Source of the DNA: SIG565 sp045540055
GTDB lineage: Bacteria; Bacillota; Clostridia; Oscillospirales; Acutalibacteraceae
Assembly (NCBI GenBank): GCA_045540055.1
Contig: JAZQGO010000022.1
Coordinates: 1-27,218 of the forward strand
Length of the DNA: 27,218 nucleotides
Reading direction: 5' to 3'
Within the stretch, counting starts at the first letter, position 1, and the number at the start of each line of letters is the position of its first letter. Made by a program: the position numbers and the translations under genes. The notes under the pieces are model-generated. The model saw only the letters and a list, made by a program, of their open reading frames with translations. It was not told where the DNA came from and did no database searches. This document shows positions 1-7,614 of this stretch, in pieces.

Positions 1-531
1 GTCACCGGTAGAGGTCAGTTCCTGACGGTACTTGCATTTATCTTCGGTATCGGTAATGGACTCAAAGCCATCTCTTGTACCGCTGCCTGCTTCACGACCG
101 ATAAGCACGATCTCAGCATCGTTGCCGCCGACTTCTTTCCAGTTCTTGATTTCGCCGGTGTAGATCTTTGCGATGGTTTCTACGTCGAGGTCAGAAACGG
201 GGTTGTTAGGATTTACGATAATGGCGATACCGTCATAAGCTAAGATTGTGCCTTCAAGTCCGTTTGCTTTTTCCTCGTCCTTGAGGTTACGGCTTGCAAG
301 GCCGATGTCGCATCTGCCTTCCTGCACCGCCTGAATGCCTGCGCCCGAGCCGGTAGCGTTGTAAGTTACTGTAATGCCGGTGTCGGCTTCAAAGGCTTCA
401 CCCAAAGCGCCGATGACCTTGTTCATGGAGGTGGAGCCGTCTGTTGCGACTGCTTCTTTGTTATCGCCACAACCGGTAAGCGCACAAAGAAACAACATTG
501 CTACTGTGAGTAAACTAATAATCTTTTTCAT
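1..531 (-). CDS. pstS: Phosphate ABC transporter substrate-binding protein PstS (partial, 3' end beyond window)
   Basis: This is the extracytoplasmic phosphate-binding lipoprotein of the Pst ABC importer. The first 177 residues are visible and the frame runs off the left edge. The N-terminus (MKKIISLLTVAMLFLCALTGCG) has been split here only by its parts: a basic start, a hydrophobic core and a lipobox LTGC with the lipidated Cys near residue 21. The phosphate-binding motifs of the family follow: TGSGAGIQAV, the DIGLASR segment and GREAGSGTRDGFE. The start ATG is at 531, preceded by AAAGGAG about 7 bases away. The rest of a pst operon (pstC, pstA, pstB, phoU) is expected further left, by family knowledge only. 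A strong terminator separates it from the upstream Na/Pi cotransporter gene, so it has its own promoter. Identification is secure; nothing can be said of its C-terminal half. Confidence 0.95.
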   Translation of the reverse strand, partial: MKKIISLLTVAMLFLCALTGCGDNKEAVATDGSTSMNKVIGALGEAFEADTGITVTYNATGSGAGIQAVQEGRCDIGLASRNLKDEEKANGLEGTILAYDGIAIIVNPNNPVSDLDVETIAKIYTGEIKNWKEVGGNDAEIVLIGREAGSGTRDGFESITDTEDKCKYRQELTSTGD

Positions 532-608
532 CTTAAAAATCTCCTTTTGATTTATTATTTGCATTTATTTGTCGTTTCTCTCAACTACGGTTACATTTTA
601 CCTGTCTT

Positions 609-639
609 CTGTAAAATCCGTAACCAAATCGGTGTAAAC
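609..639 (-). promoter_or_regulatory. Pho-box-like operator upstream of pstS
   Basis: Read on the minus strand, this 31-base stretch contains TTTACAC, GAT, TTAC and ATTTTACA blocks whose TTAC cores are 14 and 9 bases apart. The same arrangement occurs at 2538-2568 in front of the Na/Pi cotransporter gene, with only about seven mismatches. Just downstream both have CAGGTAAAATG, whose TAAAAT could be the -10 element. Repeated TT-ACA-like blocks replacing a -35 box are typical of PhoP-activated promoters in Firmicutes. Assignment to PhoP is inference. Confidence 0.6.
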
Positions 640-650
640 TCGGAGTAAAA

Positions 651-679
651 GAAAAGCGCCGCCTCACGTGGAAGCGGCG
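651..679 (-). terminator. Intrinsic terminator after the Na/Pi cotransporter gene
   Basis: On the minus strand the arms CGCCGCTTC and GAGGCGGCG form a 9-bp stem with one G-U pair and a CACGT loop. CTTTTCTTTT follows. It lies about 30 bases beyond the stop codon of the leftward cotransporter gene and insulates pstS from it. Confidence 0.8.
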
Positions 680-711
680 ATATGATTATTAGTTCCTCAC
701 ATTAAAATGGT

Positions 712-2460
712 TTATACAAAGGAAAGATACTTTTTGGTATATTCCGTGTATTTTTCTCTGTAGAACTCATTGTCGCTTCTAAGCAGTTTTAAGGACTCGT
801 GCAGATTCATATTCTGCTCTTTGATATCCATAACGCAACCTGCAATGTTGGAGCAATGGTCAGAAACTCTTTCCATATTGGTAATAAGGTCGCTCCATAC
901 AAAGCCTGCTTCAATACCGCATTCACCCACACGCAAGCGGTCGATATGACGGGTGCGGAGAAGCTCTTTCATTCTGTCAATGACCTGTTCAAGGGGTTCT
1001 ACAAGATTTGCCTGTTCAGCGTTATTTTCAACAAATGCGCTATAAGACAGTGTAACGATTTCGTTAGTAGCCGCACACAGTGAATCCATTTCTGCTTTTG
1101 CGCCTTCCGAGAAGACGATTCCTTTTTCACGCATTTCTTCTGCAGATTCAAGAATGTTTACAGCGTGATCGGATATACGCTCAAAGTCGCCGATTGCTTT
1201 CAGTAGCATTGATGCCATTGCACCTTCGTTTTCATTAAGCTGCCTCATACTCAGCTTCACAAGATAGCTGCCGATAACATCTTCAAGGTGATCGGTTTTA
1301 TCTTCCGCTTCACGAATTGCTTCAGCTTTTGTTTTGTCATAAGCGGCAAGGCAATCTACACCCATCGTCAGCGCATCGGTAGCAACCTTTGCCATATCAC
1401 AGGTTAGGTTATATGCGCATTCCAAAGCAATGGCAGGGGTAGAAAGAAGTCTGTCATCAAGCTCGGATGCTTTTTCAACCTGCTCAGTATCGGGAATAAG
1501 TTTATATGCTAGTTTTTCAAGAAGTCCCGACATAGGAAGCAACAACAAGGTGCATACGATATTAAATATTGAGTGCGCCGTTGCAATACCGGCATAGGTA
1601 GCAGAGTCATTCAATAGCGCAGGAGCAAAAGCCGCCTTTACAACAGAAAATCCGGTAAGGCATACAATCGTTCCGATTACATTAAAGGATAAATGCACAA
1701 GTGCCGCACGTCTTGCGTTCTTTGTTGTGCCCACGGAAGAAATCATTGCTGTTACACAAGTGCCGATGTTCTGTCCCATAATAATCGGAATTGCCGCACC
1801 GTAGGAAACGGCACCGGTTGCCGCAAGTGCCTGCAAAATACCAACAGAGGCAGAGCTGGACTGAATAATGGCGGTAAGTACTGTACCTACAAGCACACCA
1901 AGAATAGGATTCTTGAACATAAGGAACATCTCTTGGAATGCGGGAATTTCTTTAAGACCGGAAACCGCATCGGTCATTGTTTCCATACCGAACATAAGGG
2001 TGGCAAAACCCAGGAGAACCACACCAATATCCTTTTTCTTGTTGCTCTTGGTGAACATTACAAGGATAATGCCGATCAGTGCAAGGATAGGCGTAAAAGA
2101 AGAAGGCTTCAGCAGTTTCAGGAACATATTACTGCCCGAAATGCCACTAAGACTCAAAATCCACGCTGTAACGGTAGTACCGATATTAGCACCCATAATA
2201 ACGTGAATTGCCTGCTTTAAGGACATCAGCTTTGAGTTTACAAAACCGACAACCATAACCGTTGTAGCAGAGGAACTCTGAATAACGGCGGTTACACCAA
2301 GACCGGTGAGCAGACCTGCAAGCTTGCCTGTGGTTAGCTTGCCGATCATAATTTCAAGTTTGCTGCCTGCGCTTCGCTCCAGAGCGTCGCCCATAAGGTT
2401 CATTCCGAAAAGAAATAAGCATAGTCCGCCTATGAGCGTAAGTACGTCAAAAATGTCCAT
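712..2460 (-). CDS. Na/Pi cotransporter family protein with C-terminal PhoU-like domain
   Basis: Sodium-dependent phosphate transporter of the NptA/YjbB type (Na/Pi cotransporter II family). The membrane part holds the duplicated family signature: QSSSATT at residues 61-67 and QSSSAS at 200-205, each inside a hydrophobic repeat, with GANIGT and GQNIGT motifs after each. From about residue 345 the protein changes to a helical, charged domain of PhoU type with repeated acidic/His motifs (DHLEDV, FERISDHAVNI, MERVSDHCSNI). Length 582 residues is normal for this fusion. The start ATG at 2460 has GAGG about 7 bases upstream. It may import phosphate or act in phosphate homeostasis beside pstS; the shared upstream operator supports co-regulation. 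Family call is secure; transport direction and ion are inferred from the family. Confidence 0.93.
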   Translation of the reverse strand: MDIFDVLTLIGGLCLFLFGMNLMGDALERSAGSKLEIMIGKLTTGKLAGLLTGLGVTAVIQSSSATTVMVVGFVNSKLMSLKQAIHVIMGANIGTTVTAWILSLSGISGSNMFLKLLKPSSFTPILALIGIILVMFTKSNKKKDIGVVLLGFATLMFGMETMTDAVSGLKEIPAFQEMFLMFKNPILGVLVGTVLTAIIQSSSASVGILQALAATGAVSYGAAIPIIMGQNIGTCVTAMISSVGTTKNARRAALVHLSFNVIGTIVCLTGFSVVKAAFAPALLNDSATYAGIATAHSIFNIVCTLLLLPMSGLLEKLAYKLIPDTEQVEKASELDDRLLSTPAIALECAYNLTCDMAKVATDALTMGVDCLAAYDKTKAEAIREAEDKTDHLEDVIGSYLVKLSMRQLNENEGAMASMLLKAIGDFERISDHAVNILESAEEMREKGIVFSEGAKAEMDSLCAATNEIVTLSYSAFVENNAEQANLVEPLEQVIDRMKELLRTRHIDRLRVGECGIEAGFVWSDLITNMERVSDHCSNIAGCVMDIKEQNMNLHESLKLLRSDNEFYREKYTEYTKKYLSFV

Positions 2461-2537
2461 TTACATAACCTCATATCTTTATAATCTACTCTTCAAACGC
2501 ATTTTACCTGCATTTTACGATTATTTTACAGCGAGGG

Positions 2538-2568
2538 TGTAAAATTGGTAATCATATCCGTGTAAAAT
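2538..2568 (-). promoter_or_regulatory. Pho-box-like operator upstream of the Na/Pi cotransporter gene
   Basis: This is the partner of the site at 609-639, with TTAC cores spaced by 14 and 9 bases. A further TTTTACA lies 11 bases upstream (around 2573-2579). Three TAAAAT copies lie between it and the gene (2490-2530), the last within GCAGGTAAAATG, which matches the pstS region. No other consensus -35 is visible, as expected for an activator-dependent promoter. Confidence 0.6.
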
Positions 2569-2585
2569 TGATGTAAAATTCAAAA

Positions 2586-2616
2586 GCGGCAGAGAGAACA
2601 AATCTCCCTGCCGCTA
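2586..2616. terminator. Strong hairpin in the lysS / Na-Pi gap
   Basis: AGCGGCAG pairs with CTGCCGCT, with a second GAGA/TCTC stem inside. It sits in the 393-base gene-free gap 2461-2853, which otherwise holds the phosphate operator, a second hairpin and short GGCGTAG repeats (2769-2796). It has no clear T-run on either side, so it may be a terminator back-up or another structured site. Confidence 0.45.
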
Positions 2617-2688
2617 TTGATGTTTATCAAGCCATGGACAAACAGTTTAGCAGTCATATGCTTCAGCATTTTTCGTTATGAACGAAGA

Positions 2689-2715
2689 AAGCGCCGTGCA
2701 AACCGCACGGCGCTT
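2689..2715 (-). terminator. Terminator downstream of lysS
   Basis: AAGCGCCGTGC pairs perfectly with GCACGGCGCTT (11 bp, 5-base loop). In the leftward direction TTTCTTCGTTC follows; in the rightward direction GATCTTTTAG. Given that only leftward genes flank it, it most likely ends the greA-lysS transcript. Confidence 0.7.
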
Positions 2716-2853
2716 GATCTTTTAGTCTATCATAGTGACTTTTCTTTGCAAATTTCTTTGTGAAAATTGGCGTAGTAGTTGGCGTAGTGGCGTGGTTTTT
2801 TGAAGATATAACCCACCAAAACCCGCATAACTACTGGATTTCTTCGAACTATA

Positions 2854-4365
2854 TTAGTCCAAAGGCTTCATTGTGGGGAAGAGTATTACCTCACGAATTG
2901 TGTCGGAGTTTGTCAGAAGCATTACTGCTCTGTCAACGCCGATACCCATACCGCCTGTTGGGGGCATACCGTACTGAAGTGCGGTTAAGAAATCCTCATC
3001 AAGCATCTCTGCCTCGTCGTCACCACGGTCGCGAAGCTCTAACTGCTTCTCAAAACGCTCACGCTGAACGTCGGGGTCGTTAAGCTCGGAATAGGCATTA
3101 GCAAGCTCAGAATGGCAGATAAAGAGTTCGAAACGCTCGGTAAGTCGAGGGTCTTCGGGAGATGCCTTTGTTAAGGGAGATACCTCAACAGGATACATTG
3201 TAATGAAGGTCGGCTGAATAAGCTTTTCCTCAACACGCTGGTCAAAACAAGCATAAAGTGCATTACCCCAGGTTTTGTCTGCGGTTTCTGCGAGTTCTAC
3301 GCCCTTAGCCTCGGCTGCGGCAACGGCCTCGGCATCATCGGTAATGGCACCAAAGTCGATGCCAACGTATTCCTTAACTGCATCAACCATTGTAAGTCTG
3401 CGCCAGCCGGGTGTAAGGTCGATTTTTTCGCCCATCCACTCTACCTCATAGCTGCCTAAAATTTCTTTAGCGGCACCCGAGATAATACCCTCGGCAATAT
3501 CCATCATATCGTGGAAGTCGGCGTATGCCTGATAAAGCTCAACACTTGTAAATTCGGGGTTGTGCTTGGGGTCCATACCCTCGTTTCTGAATATACGACC
3601 TATCTCATAAACCCTATCCATACCGCCGACAATAAGGCGCTTTAGCGGTAACTCGGTGGCGATACGCATATACATATCAAGGTTAAGCGTATTGTGGTGT
3701 GTGATAAAGGGACGAGCCGACGCACCGCCTGCAATAGTGTTAAGTACAGGTGTTTCAACCTCGATATAGTTCATATCGTCAAGGTATTTGCGCATAAACT
3801 TAATGAACTGTGAACGTATAATAAAGTTGCGCTTAACGTCGGGGTTGACAATTAAGTCAACGTAGCGTTGACGGAAGCGTGTGTCGGTATCTTTAAGTCC
3901 ATGGAACTTTTCGGGCAGGGGTAAAAGCGACTTTGAAAGCAGGGAAATGCTGTTTATGTGCACTGAAATTTCTTCTGTTCGGGTTTTAAAAACTATACCC
4001 TCAACACCGATAATATCACCGATGTCATACTTTTTAAATGCGGCGTAAGCTTCATCACCGATATCGTTACGGCTGACATATAACTGAATGTTGCCGTTCG
4101 TATCCTGAATATTGGCAAAGCTTGCCTTACCCATAATTCTGCGGCTCATCATACGTCCTGCAATACGTACGGTTTTACCCTCGTATTTTTCATAATCTGC
4201 CTTAATATCTGAAGCATAGGCATCAAAGTCAAATTTTGTAATTACAAAGGGGTCGCAGCCGTCATTTTTAAGGTTTGCTAACTTTTCGCGTCTGACCTTA
4301 ACAAGCTCGTTATAGTCCTCGGCGGGTGCAGAATTTTGAATATTGTTTTGATTATTTTCAGACAT
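2854..4365 (-). CDS. lysS: Lysyl-tRNA synthetase, class II
   Basis: Charges tRNA-Lys with lysine in the cytoplasm. The N-terminal OB-fold anticodon-binding domain covers about residues 60-150 (VRIAGRMMSRR, ANIQDTNGNIQLYV). The class II catalytic core follows, with motif 2 at RIFRNEGMDPKHNPEF (about 257-272) and motif 3 at GGMGIGVDR near the C-terminus. About 503 residues is normal. A GTG three codons upstream (4374) is in frame, but AGGA is only 2 bases from it and 10 from ATG 4365, so 4365 is preferred. It follows greA by about 50 bases with only a small hairpin between, so the two are probably cotranscribed from the promoter at 4951-4979. The greA-lysS pairing is common in Firmicutes. Confidence 0.98.
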   Translation of the reverse strand: MSENNQNNIQNSAPAEDYNELVKVRREKLANLKNDGCDPFVITKFDFDAYASDIKADYEKYEGKTVRIAGRMMSRRIMGKASFANIQDTNGNIQLYVSRNDIGDEAYAAFKKYDIGDIIGVEGIVFKTRTEEISVHINSISLLSKSLLPLPEKFHGLKDTDTRFRQRYVDLIVNPDVKRNFIIRSQFIKFMRKYLDDMNYIEVETPVLNTIAGGASARPFITHHNTLNLDMYMRIATELPLKRLIVGGMDRVYEIGRIFRNEGMDPKHNPEFTSVELYQAYADFHDMMDIAEGIISGAAKEILGSYEVEWMGEKIDLTPGWRRLTMVDAVKEYVGIDFGAITDDAEAVAAAEAKGVELAETADKTWGNALYACFDQRVEEKLIQPTFITMYPVEVSPLTKASPEDPRLTERFELFICHSELANAYSELNDPDVQRERFEKQLELRDRGDDEAEMLDEDFLTALQYGMPPTGGMGIGVDRAVMLLTNSDTIREVILFPTMKPLD

Positions 4366-4390
4366 ATTTTTCACATCCTAAACAGAATAA

Positions 4391-4411
4391 AAGGCAGGTT
4401 TGACCTGCCTT
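4391..4411 (-). terminator. Hairpin between greA and lysS (weak terminator or processing site)
   Basis: AAGGCAGG and CCTGCCTT form a perfect 8-bp stem with a 5-base loop. On the minus strand it is followed by TTATTCTGTTT, a mixed T-rich tail. It could reduce read-through from greA into lysS; no separate promoter for lysS is obvious. Confidence 0.5.
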
Positions 4412-4414
4412 AAA

Positions 4415-4891
4415 TTATTTCGAAATAGCTATAATTTTGAATTCAATTTCTCCGGCAGGAGCTTCGGCATATACTGTTTCGCCAACCTTGTGACCGAGCA
4501 ATGCTTTGCCGACAGGTGACTCGTCTGAAATAAGACCTTCAGCCGGATCAGCCTCGGCAGAACCAACTATGCGATATTCACATTCTTCTTCAAATTCAAC
4601 GTCAAGAATTTTAACCTTTGAGCCAAGAATAACCGTTTTAGCGGCGCCCTTAACGTCAGAGATGATTTCAACATTTTTAAGCATTGCCTCGATTTCGACA
4701 ATTCGAGCTTCAATTTTAGCCTGCTCGTTTTTAGCCTCGTCGTACTCGCTATTTTCCGAGAGGTCGCCGTAACCGCGGGCAATTTTTATTTTTTCGGCAA
4801 TATCTGCGCGTCCTTTAGTTTTAAGATTTTCAAGCTCATCCTTGAGCTTTTTGAGTCCATCGTCGGTAAGTCTGATTTTCTTCTCCATCAT
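4415..4891 (-). CDS. greA: Transcription elongation factor GreA
   Basis: GreA binds the secondary channel of RNA polymerase and stimulates cleavage of backtracked transcripts. The 158-residue protein has the N-terminal coiled coil with the tip motif DLSENSEYDEAK (about 42-53), whose acidic D and E residues act at the polymerase active site. A C-terminal FKBP-like domain has the conserved SPVGKALLGHKVGE stretch (about 125-138). Length is normal (E. coli 158). Two adjacent ATG codons could start it; AAAGG lies 8 bases before the first. It is the first gene of the leftward greA-lysS unit. Confidence 0.98.
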   Translation of the reverse strand: MMEKKIRLTDDGLKKLKDELENLKTKGRADIAEKIKIARGYGDLSENSEYDEAKNEQAKIEARIVEIEAMLKNVEIISDVKGAAKTVILGSKVKILDVEFEEECEYRIVGSAEADPAEGLISDESPVGKALLGHKVGETVYAEAPAGEIEFKIIAISK

Positions 4892-4950
4892 TAAGATTAC
4901 CTTTCTTTATTTTGGCGCCCGGACACATATCCCCAGGCACACATAAGAAT

Positions 4951-4979
4951 ATTATATATTATATAGCTGATTATGTCAA
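4951..4979 (-). promoter_or_regulatory. Sigma-A promoter of greA-lysS
   Basis: On the minus strand TTGACA (4979-4974), a 17-base spacer and TATAAT (4956-4951) match the consensus exactly. The greA start is about 60 bases downstream. Confidence 0.85.
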
Positions 4980-5001
4980 GCAGAATTATATCAGGTAAAA
5001 T

Positions 5002-5715
5002 TCAAGATTTTATATCAAGTGATATTGTCGTTTTTTGTAGTGTGCGACAGCGCAGGTGGCCTAAATTTTTAATGCCTGATATATAGTACAGCCCCGCCAA
5101 GACAGGATAAATTTCATCACTGCTCAGTGTTAATTTTTTAATATCATCGGGTAGCATCGGTGGCGTATGAGCAAAGCAGGAATATCTTCCGAAAAGGGCC
5201 GTATTGTCGCAAAATGGCAGTGGTACATCCGAAAAGACGGCGTCAAAGCCTTTAAGGGAAGTAAAATTTTCGGTAATTATTGCGCTTGCACCGATTAGCG
5301 CAAACAGCCGCTCATTTTCGGTTTTGTATTTTTCGGTCGCATAGGTGTAGATGTTTACTCTGCGACATTTCGAGATGAGCATCGGCAACAAAAATAATAG
5401 CCGCCCGTCAGGGTCTACTACAGCACACTTAAGTGGGGTATTGCCGATATAATCCATAACGGTATTAAGTGTTACAATATAGCGATATTTTGTAATCAAG
5501 CTATCACTGTTATCTATTACCGGCAACACACATTTTTCTCTAAAGTGCAACAAATAAGACTCGTTTGAGCGAGAATATGATACAAGACGTGTGGTGTAAA
5601 AATCAATATTCCGGAAGCTGTGTTGCTTGGTATTTAATCTTCGGCTTGCCGTCAGATGTAGTTTTTCTCTGAGACTCCGTCTGTCTTTATATGTCACATT
5701 TAAGGTGGTAAACAA
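5002..5715 (-). CDS. Hypothetical protein, possible Rossmann-like fold
   Basis: I do not recognise this 237-residue protein. The TTG start at 5715 is supported by GGAGGGA five bases upstream. The N-terminal 60 residues are basic and rich in Arg/Ser/Tyr. From about residue 85 there is alternating beta/alpha character: LKCAVVDPDGRLLFLLPMLI, then RRVNIYTYATEKY, then LIGASAIITENF, then GFDAVFSDVPLP. This resembles the second half of a nucleotide-binding (shikimate-dehydrogenase-like) fold, but no glycine-rich GxGxxG loop is present. No signal peptide or clear membrane span is seen. It lies upstream of greA in the same direction, and the greA promoter lies between them. Function is unknown; the fold statement is inference from pattern only. 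Confidence 0.6.
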   Translation of the reverse strand: MFTTLNVTYKDRRSLREKLHLTASRRLNTKQHSFRNIDFYTTRLVSYSRSNESYLLHFREKCVLPVIDNSDSLITKYRYIVTLNTVMDYIGNTPLKCAVVDPDGRLLFLLPMLISKCRRVNIYTYATEKYKTENERLFALIGASAIITENFTSLKGFDAVFSDVPLPFCDNTALFGRYSCFAHTPPMLPDDIKKLTLSSDEIYPVLAGLYYISGIKNLGHLRCRTLQKTTISLDIKS

Positions 5716-5737
5716 AACTATCCCTCCGTTATTTTGC

Positions 5738-5767
5738 TTGACAAAGAGTGTGAGGAGTATTTATACT
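5738..5767 (+). promoter_or_regulatory. Promoter of the nucleotidyltransferase gene
   Basis: TTGACA at 5738-5743 and TATACT at 5762-5767 are separated by 18 bases. They point right toward the gene starting at 5814. Confidence 0.6.
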
Positions 5768-5813
5768 ATATAATAATATGTAACTTTCACTATGAAAATG
5801 CGGAGGTAAATTT

Positions 5814-6695
5814 ATGAATAATAAAGCTACATTGGTTGTTATGGCAGCGGGTATGGGTAGCCGCTTTGGTGGACTCAAGCAGATTGCGGCCGTAGGTAAA
5901 AACGGAGAGGCCATTCTTGATTTTTCGGTTTATGATGCCATAGAGGCAGGCTTTGATAAGGTGGTTTTTGTTATTAACCACGGCATCGAAAAGGATTTCA
6001 AGGAGATTGTCGGCAGCAGAATCGAGAAAAAGATAGCGGTCGAATATGTCTTTCAGGATGTTAACGACCTGCCGAAAGGCTATAGCTGTCCCGAAGGACG
6101 TATAAAGCCCTGGGGTACAGGTCAGGCAATTCTTTGTTGTAAAGACACAGTTGACACACCCTTCGCCGTTATAAATGCCGATGATTATTACGGCAAAAGC
6201 GCATTTAAACAGATTTACAACAACCTTATAACAGATAGGGACAACTATTGCATGGTAGGCTTCCGCCTTAATAATACCCTGACCGAGAACGGATATGTTT
6301 CTCGTGGTGTCTGTACCGTCGAGGACGGCTTTTTAACCGATGTTGTTGAGCGTACAAAAATTATGGATTGCCGTTTCACCGAGGATGATGGCAAGACCTG
6401 GACGGATCTCGCACCCGATAGTATTGTTTCGATGAATATGTGGGGCTTCACACCTGATATATTCGGATATTTGGAACAGGATTTCGAGGAATTTTTAAAG
6501 GCGCGAGGCACCGAGCTCAAGAGTGAATTTTATCTGCCGAGTGTTGTTGATTCACTCATTAAAAAGGGTATCAAAAAGGCAAGGGTGCTTGTCGCTGAGG
6601 ATAAATGGTACGGTGTTACCTACAAAGAGGATAAGGAGCGTGTTGTCGCCGCAATATCGGCTATGGTTGATAGCGGTATGTACGACAAAATGTAA
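5814..6695 (+). CDS. Sugar-phosphate nucleotidyltransferase family protein
   Basis: NTP-transferase superfamily enzyme, probably joining a nucleoside triphosphate to a sugar-1-phosphate or similar substrate to make an activated sugar. The signature loop AAGMGSRFGGLKQ is at residues 11-23. The metal-binding NADDYYG motif is at 121-127. Further conserved elements are WGTGQA (100-105), ENGYVSRG and the C-terminal WYGVTYKEDKE. 293 residues fits the single-domain glucose-1-phosphate thymidylyl/uridylyltransferase size, but sequence alone does not fix the substrate. The start ATG has GGAGG about 5 bases upstream. It is monocistronic: its own promoter precedes it and a strong terminator follows. Confidence 0.88.
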   Translation: MNNKATLVVMAAGMGSRFGGLKQIAAVGKNGEAILDFSVYDAIEAGFDKVVFVINHGIEKDFKEIVGSRIEKKIAVEYVFQDVNDLPKGYSCPEGRIKPWGTGQAILCCKDTVDTPFAVINADDYYGKSAFKQIYNNLITDRDNYCMVGFRLNNTLTENGYVSRGVCTVEDGFLTDVVERTKIMDCRFTEDDGKTWTDLAPDSIVSMNMWGFTPDIFGYLEQDFEEFLKARGTELKSEFYLPSVVDSLIKKGIKKARVLVAEDKWYGVTYKEDKERVVAAISAMVDSGMYDKM

Positions 6696-6706
6696 ACGCA
6701 AAAAGC

Positions 6707-6745
6707 AAAGGCTTGATATCTTAACCGATATCAAGCCTTTTTTAG
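6707..6745. terminator. Bidirectional terminator
   Basis: AAAGGCTTGATATC pairs with GATATCAAGCCTTT (14 bp, 6-base loop). TTTTT follows rightward and a short T-rich stretch (TTTGCTTTTT) follows leftward. It serves the rightward nucleotidyltransferase gene and the convergent ImmA/IrrE gene. Confidence 0.85.
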
Positions 6746-7143
6746 TTGCCGGTATAGTATTTAATTGCCTTTTTAATAAAATCCTCTGTGACTGAAAAAT
6801 GGTCGGCAAGCGCCGCAGTATCAAGGCAGCCCTGCTTCATTGCCGCCTTCAGCTCACACAAGGGTATCAATTTATTTATTGCCCATTTATCAGCCCTTTG
6901 CTCGTGCTTGGTGCGCAAATCAAAGGGTGAGTATATGTTGTAAAAACTGCCCGTGTCGCAGTGACCAATCTCGTGGGCTAAGCATACACGCTCCTCTGCG
7001 GGTGTGATTACTGCACGGGGATCCATCGCTATGTAGCAACGGTTGTCTAAATTCACCGCGATAGATTTATTAAGAGGTAACGGAAAGAAGTCAAGCTTTA
7101 TATCAAGTTCTTCGGCTAATTTATATAGCTTCTCAGTTTCCAT
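6742..7143 (-). CDS. ImmA/IrrE family metallopeptidase
   Basis: A 133-residue zinc protease of the family that cleaves or inactivates a partner XRE repressor (ImmA of ICEBs1, IrrE/PprI of Deinococcus). The zinc motif HEIGH is at about residues 57-61 (LAHEIGHCDTGSF), with the third ligand probably in the EQRADKWA helix around 81-88, as usual for COG2856. The C-terminal AALADHFSVTEDFIKKAI resembles the helix seen at the end of many ImmA proteins. It overlaps the upstream XRE gene by 11 bases, the standard repressor-antirepressor pair. The target is therefore probably the neighbouring repressor. The inducing signal is not visible in the sequence. Confidence 0.92.
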   Translation of the reverse strand: METEKLYKLAEELDIKLDFFPLPLNKSIAVNLDNRCYIAMDPRAVITPAEERVCLAHEIGHCDTGSFYNIYSPFDLRTKHEQRADKWAINKLIPLCELKAAMKQGCLDTAALADHFSVTEDFIKKAIKYYTGN

Positions 7144-7462
7144 TTTCTCTATCCTTTATATATTGAGCGTATCTTTTAACTTCATTCCACATCTCGTCTG
7201 TAACCTCAACGCCACCACCAAAAAGGGCAACCTTAAGGCTTTCATCACTCGCCACTGTTTCTTGACCTGACAGTAAATATTCAACCGTCACACCGAAATG
7301 CTCTGATATTTTTGAGAGCGTCAGCGCCGACAGGGTTTTGATTCTGCCCATCTTATAGTCTGAAAGTGAGGCCCGGGGTATCCCACAAAGTTTACAAAGA
7401 TCGGTGACAGTAATTTTGTTTTTACGACAAAGTTCGGCAATTCTGGCATAGGTTTCAGGCAT
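7133..7462 (-). CDS. XRE-family (Cro/CI-type) repressor, ImmR-like
   Basis: A 109-residue DNA-binding repressor. The helix-turn-helix spans about residues 8-62: ITVTDLCKLCGIPRASLSDYK, broken as ITVTDLCKLCG and IPRASLSDYK, then LTLSKISEHFGVTVEYLL. A short C-terminal tail (VTDEMWNEVKRYAQYIKDR) is probably for dimerisation or protease recognition. The start at 7462 is set by AAGGAG 8 bases upstream; the frame stays open to 7525, but no ribosome site is there. It is cotranscribed with the overlapping ImmA/IrrE gene. Four copies of a 16-base TTAC-N8-GTAA site lie just upstream, two inside promoter spacers, and are very likely its operators. Confidence 0.9.
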   Translation of the reverse strand: MPETYARIAELCRKNKITVTDLCKLCGIPRASLSDYKMGRIKTLSALTLSKISEHFGVTVEYLLSGQETVASDESLKVALFGGGVEVTDEMWNEVKRYAQYIKDRENGN

Positions 7463-7494
7463 ATTTAACTCTCCTTTTTGTGCAATGTTACAAA

Positions 7495-7614
7495 TTACTG
7501 AAAATCGTAAAACAAGTATTGACAATTACTGAAATCAGTATTATAATATACTTGCAATTACGAAATGTAGTAATTTGTCGTTCTTTGTCTAAATTATATT
7601 ACAAAATTTCGTAA
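7495..7614. promoter_or_regulatory. Four-operator control region of the XRE/ImmA switch
   Basis: Four copies of a 16-base imperfect palindrome of form TTAC-N8-GTA(A/T) are seen: 7495-7510 (TTACTGAAAATCGTAA), 7526-7541 (TTACTGAAATCAGTAT), 7558-7573 (TTACGAAATGTAGTAA) and 7599-7614 (TTACAAAATTTCGTAA). Start-to-start distances are 31, 32 and 41 bases, about three and four helix turns. The second and fourth fill the spacers of consensus promoters, so binding would block both. The first lies in the spacer of a possible weak leftward promoter (-35 at 7512-7507, -10 at 7490-7485). Confidence 0.8.
7519..7547 (+). promoter_or_regulatory. Consensus promoter, rightward, of the two phage-like genes
   Basis: TTGACA at 7519-7524, a 17-base spacer and TATAAT at 7542-7547. 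Operator 2 occupies the spacer. The transcript would start near 7554 and reach the GTG at 7646. Confidence 0.85.

Noticed and set aside
1693..2220. A 175-codon open frame on the plus strand within the Na/Pi cotransporter gene
   Set aside because: It is rich in Cys, His and Asn as expected of the antisense frame of a membrane protein gene; the cotransporter frame is certain.
2769..2796. Three GGCGTAG/GGCGTGG repeats downstream of lysS
   Set aside because: They are too short and irregular to call a repeat array or attachment site; no recombinase or second copy is seen nearby. They might be debris of an old insertion.
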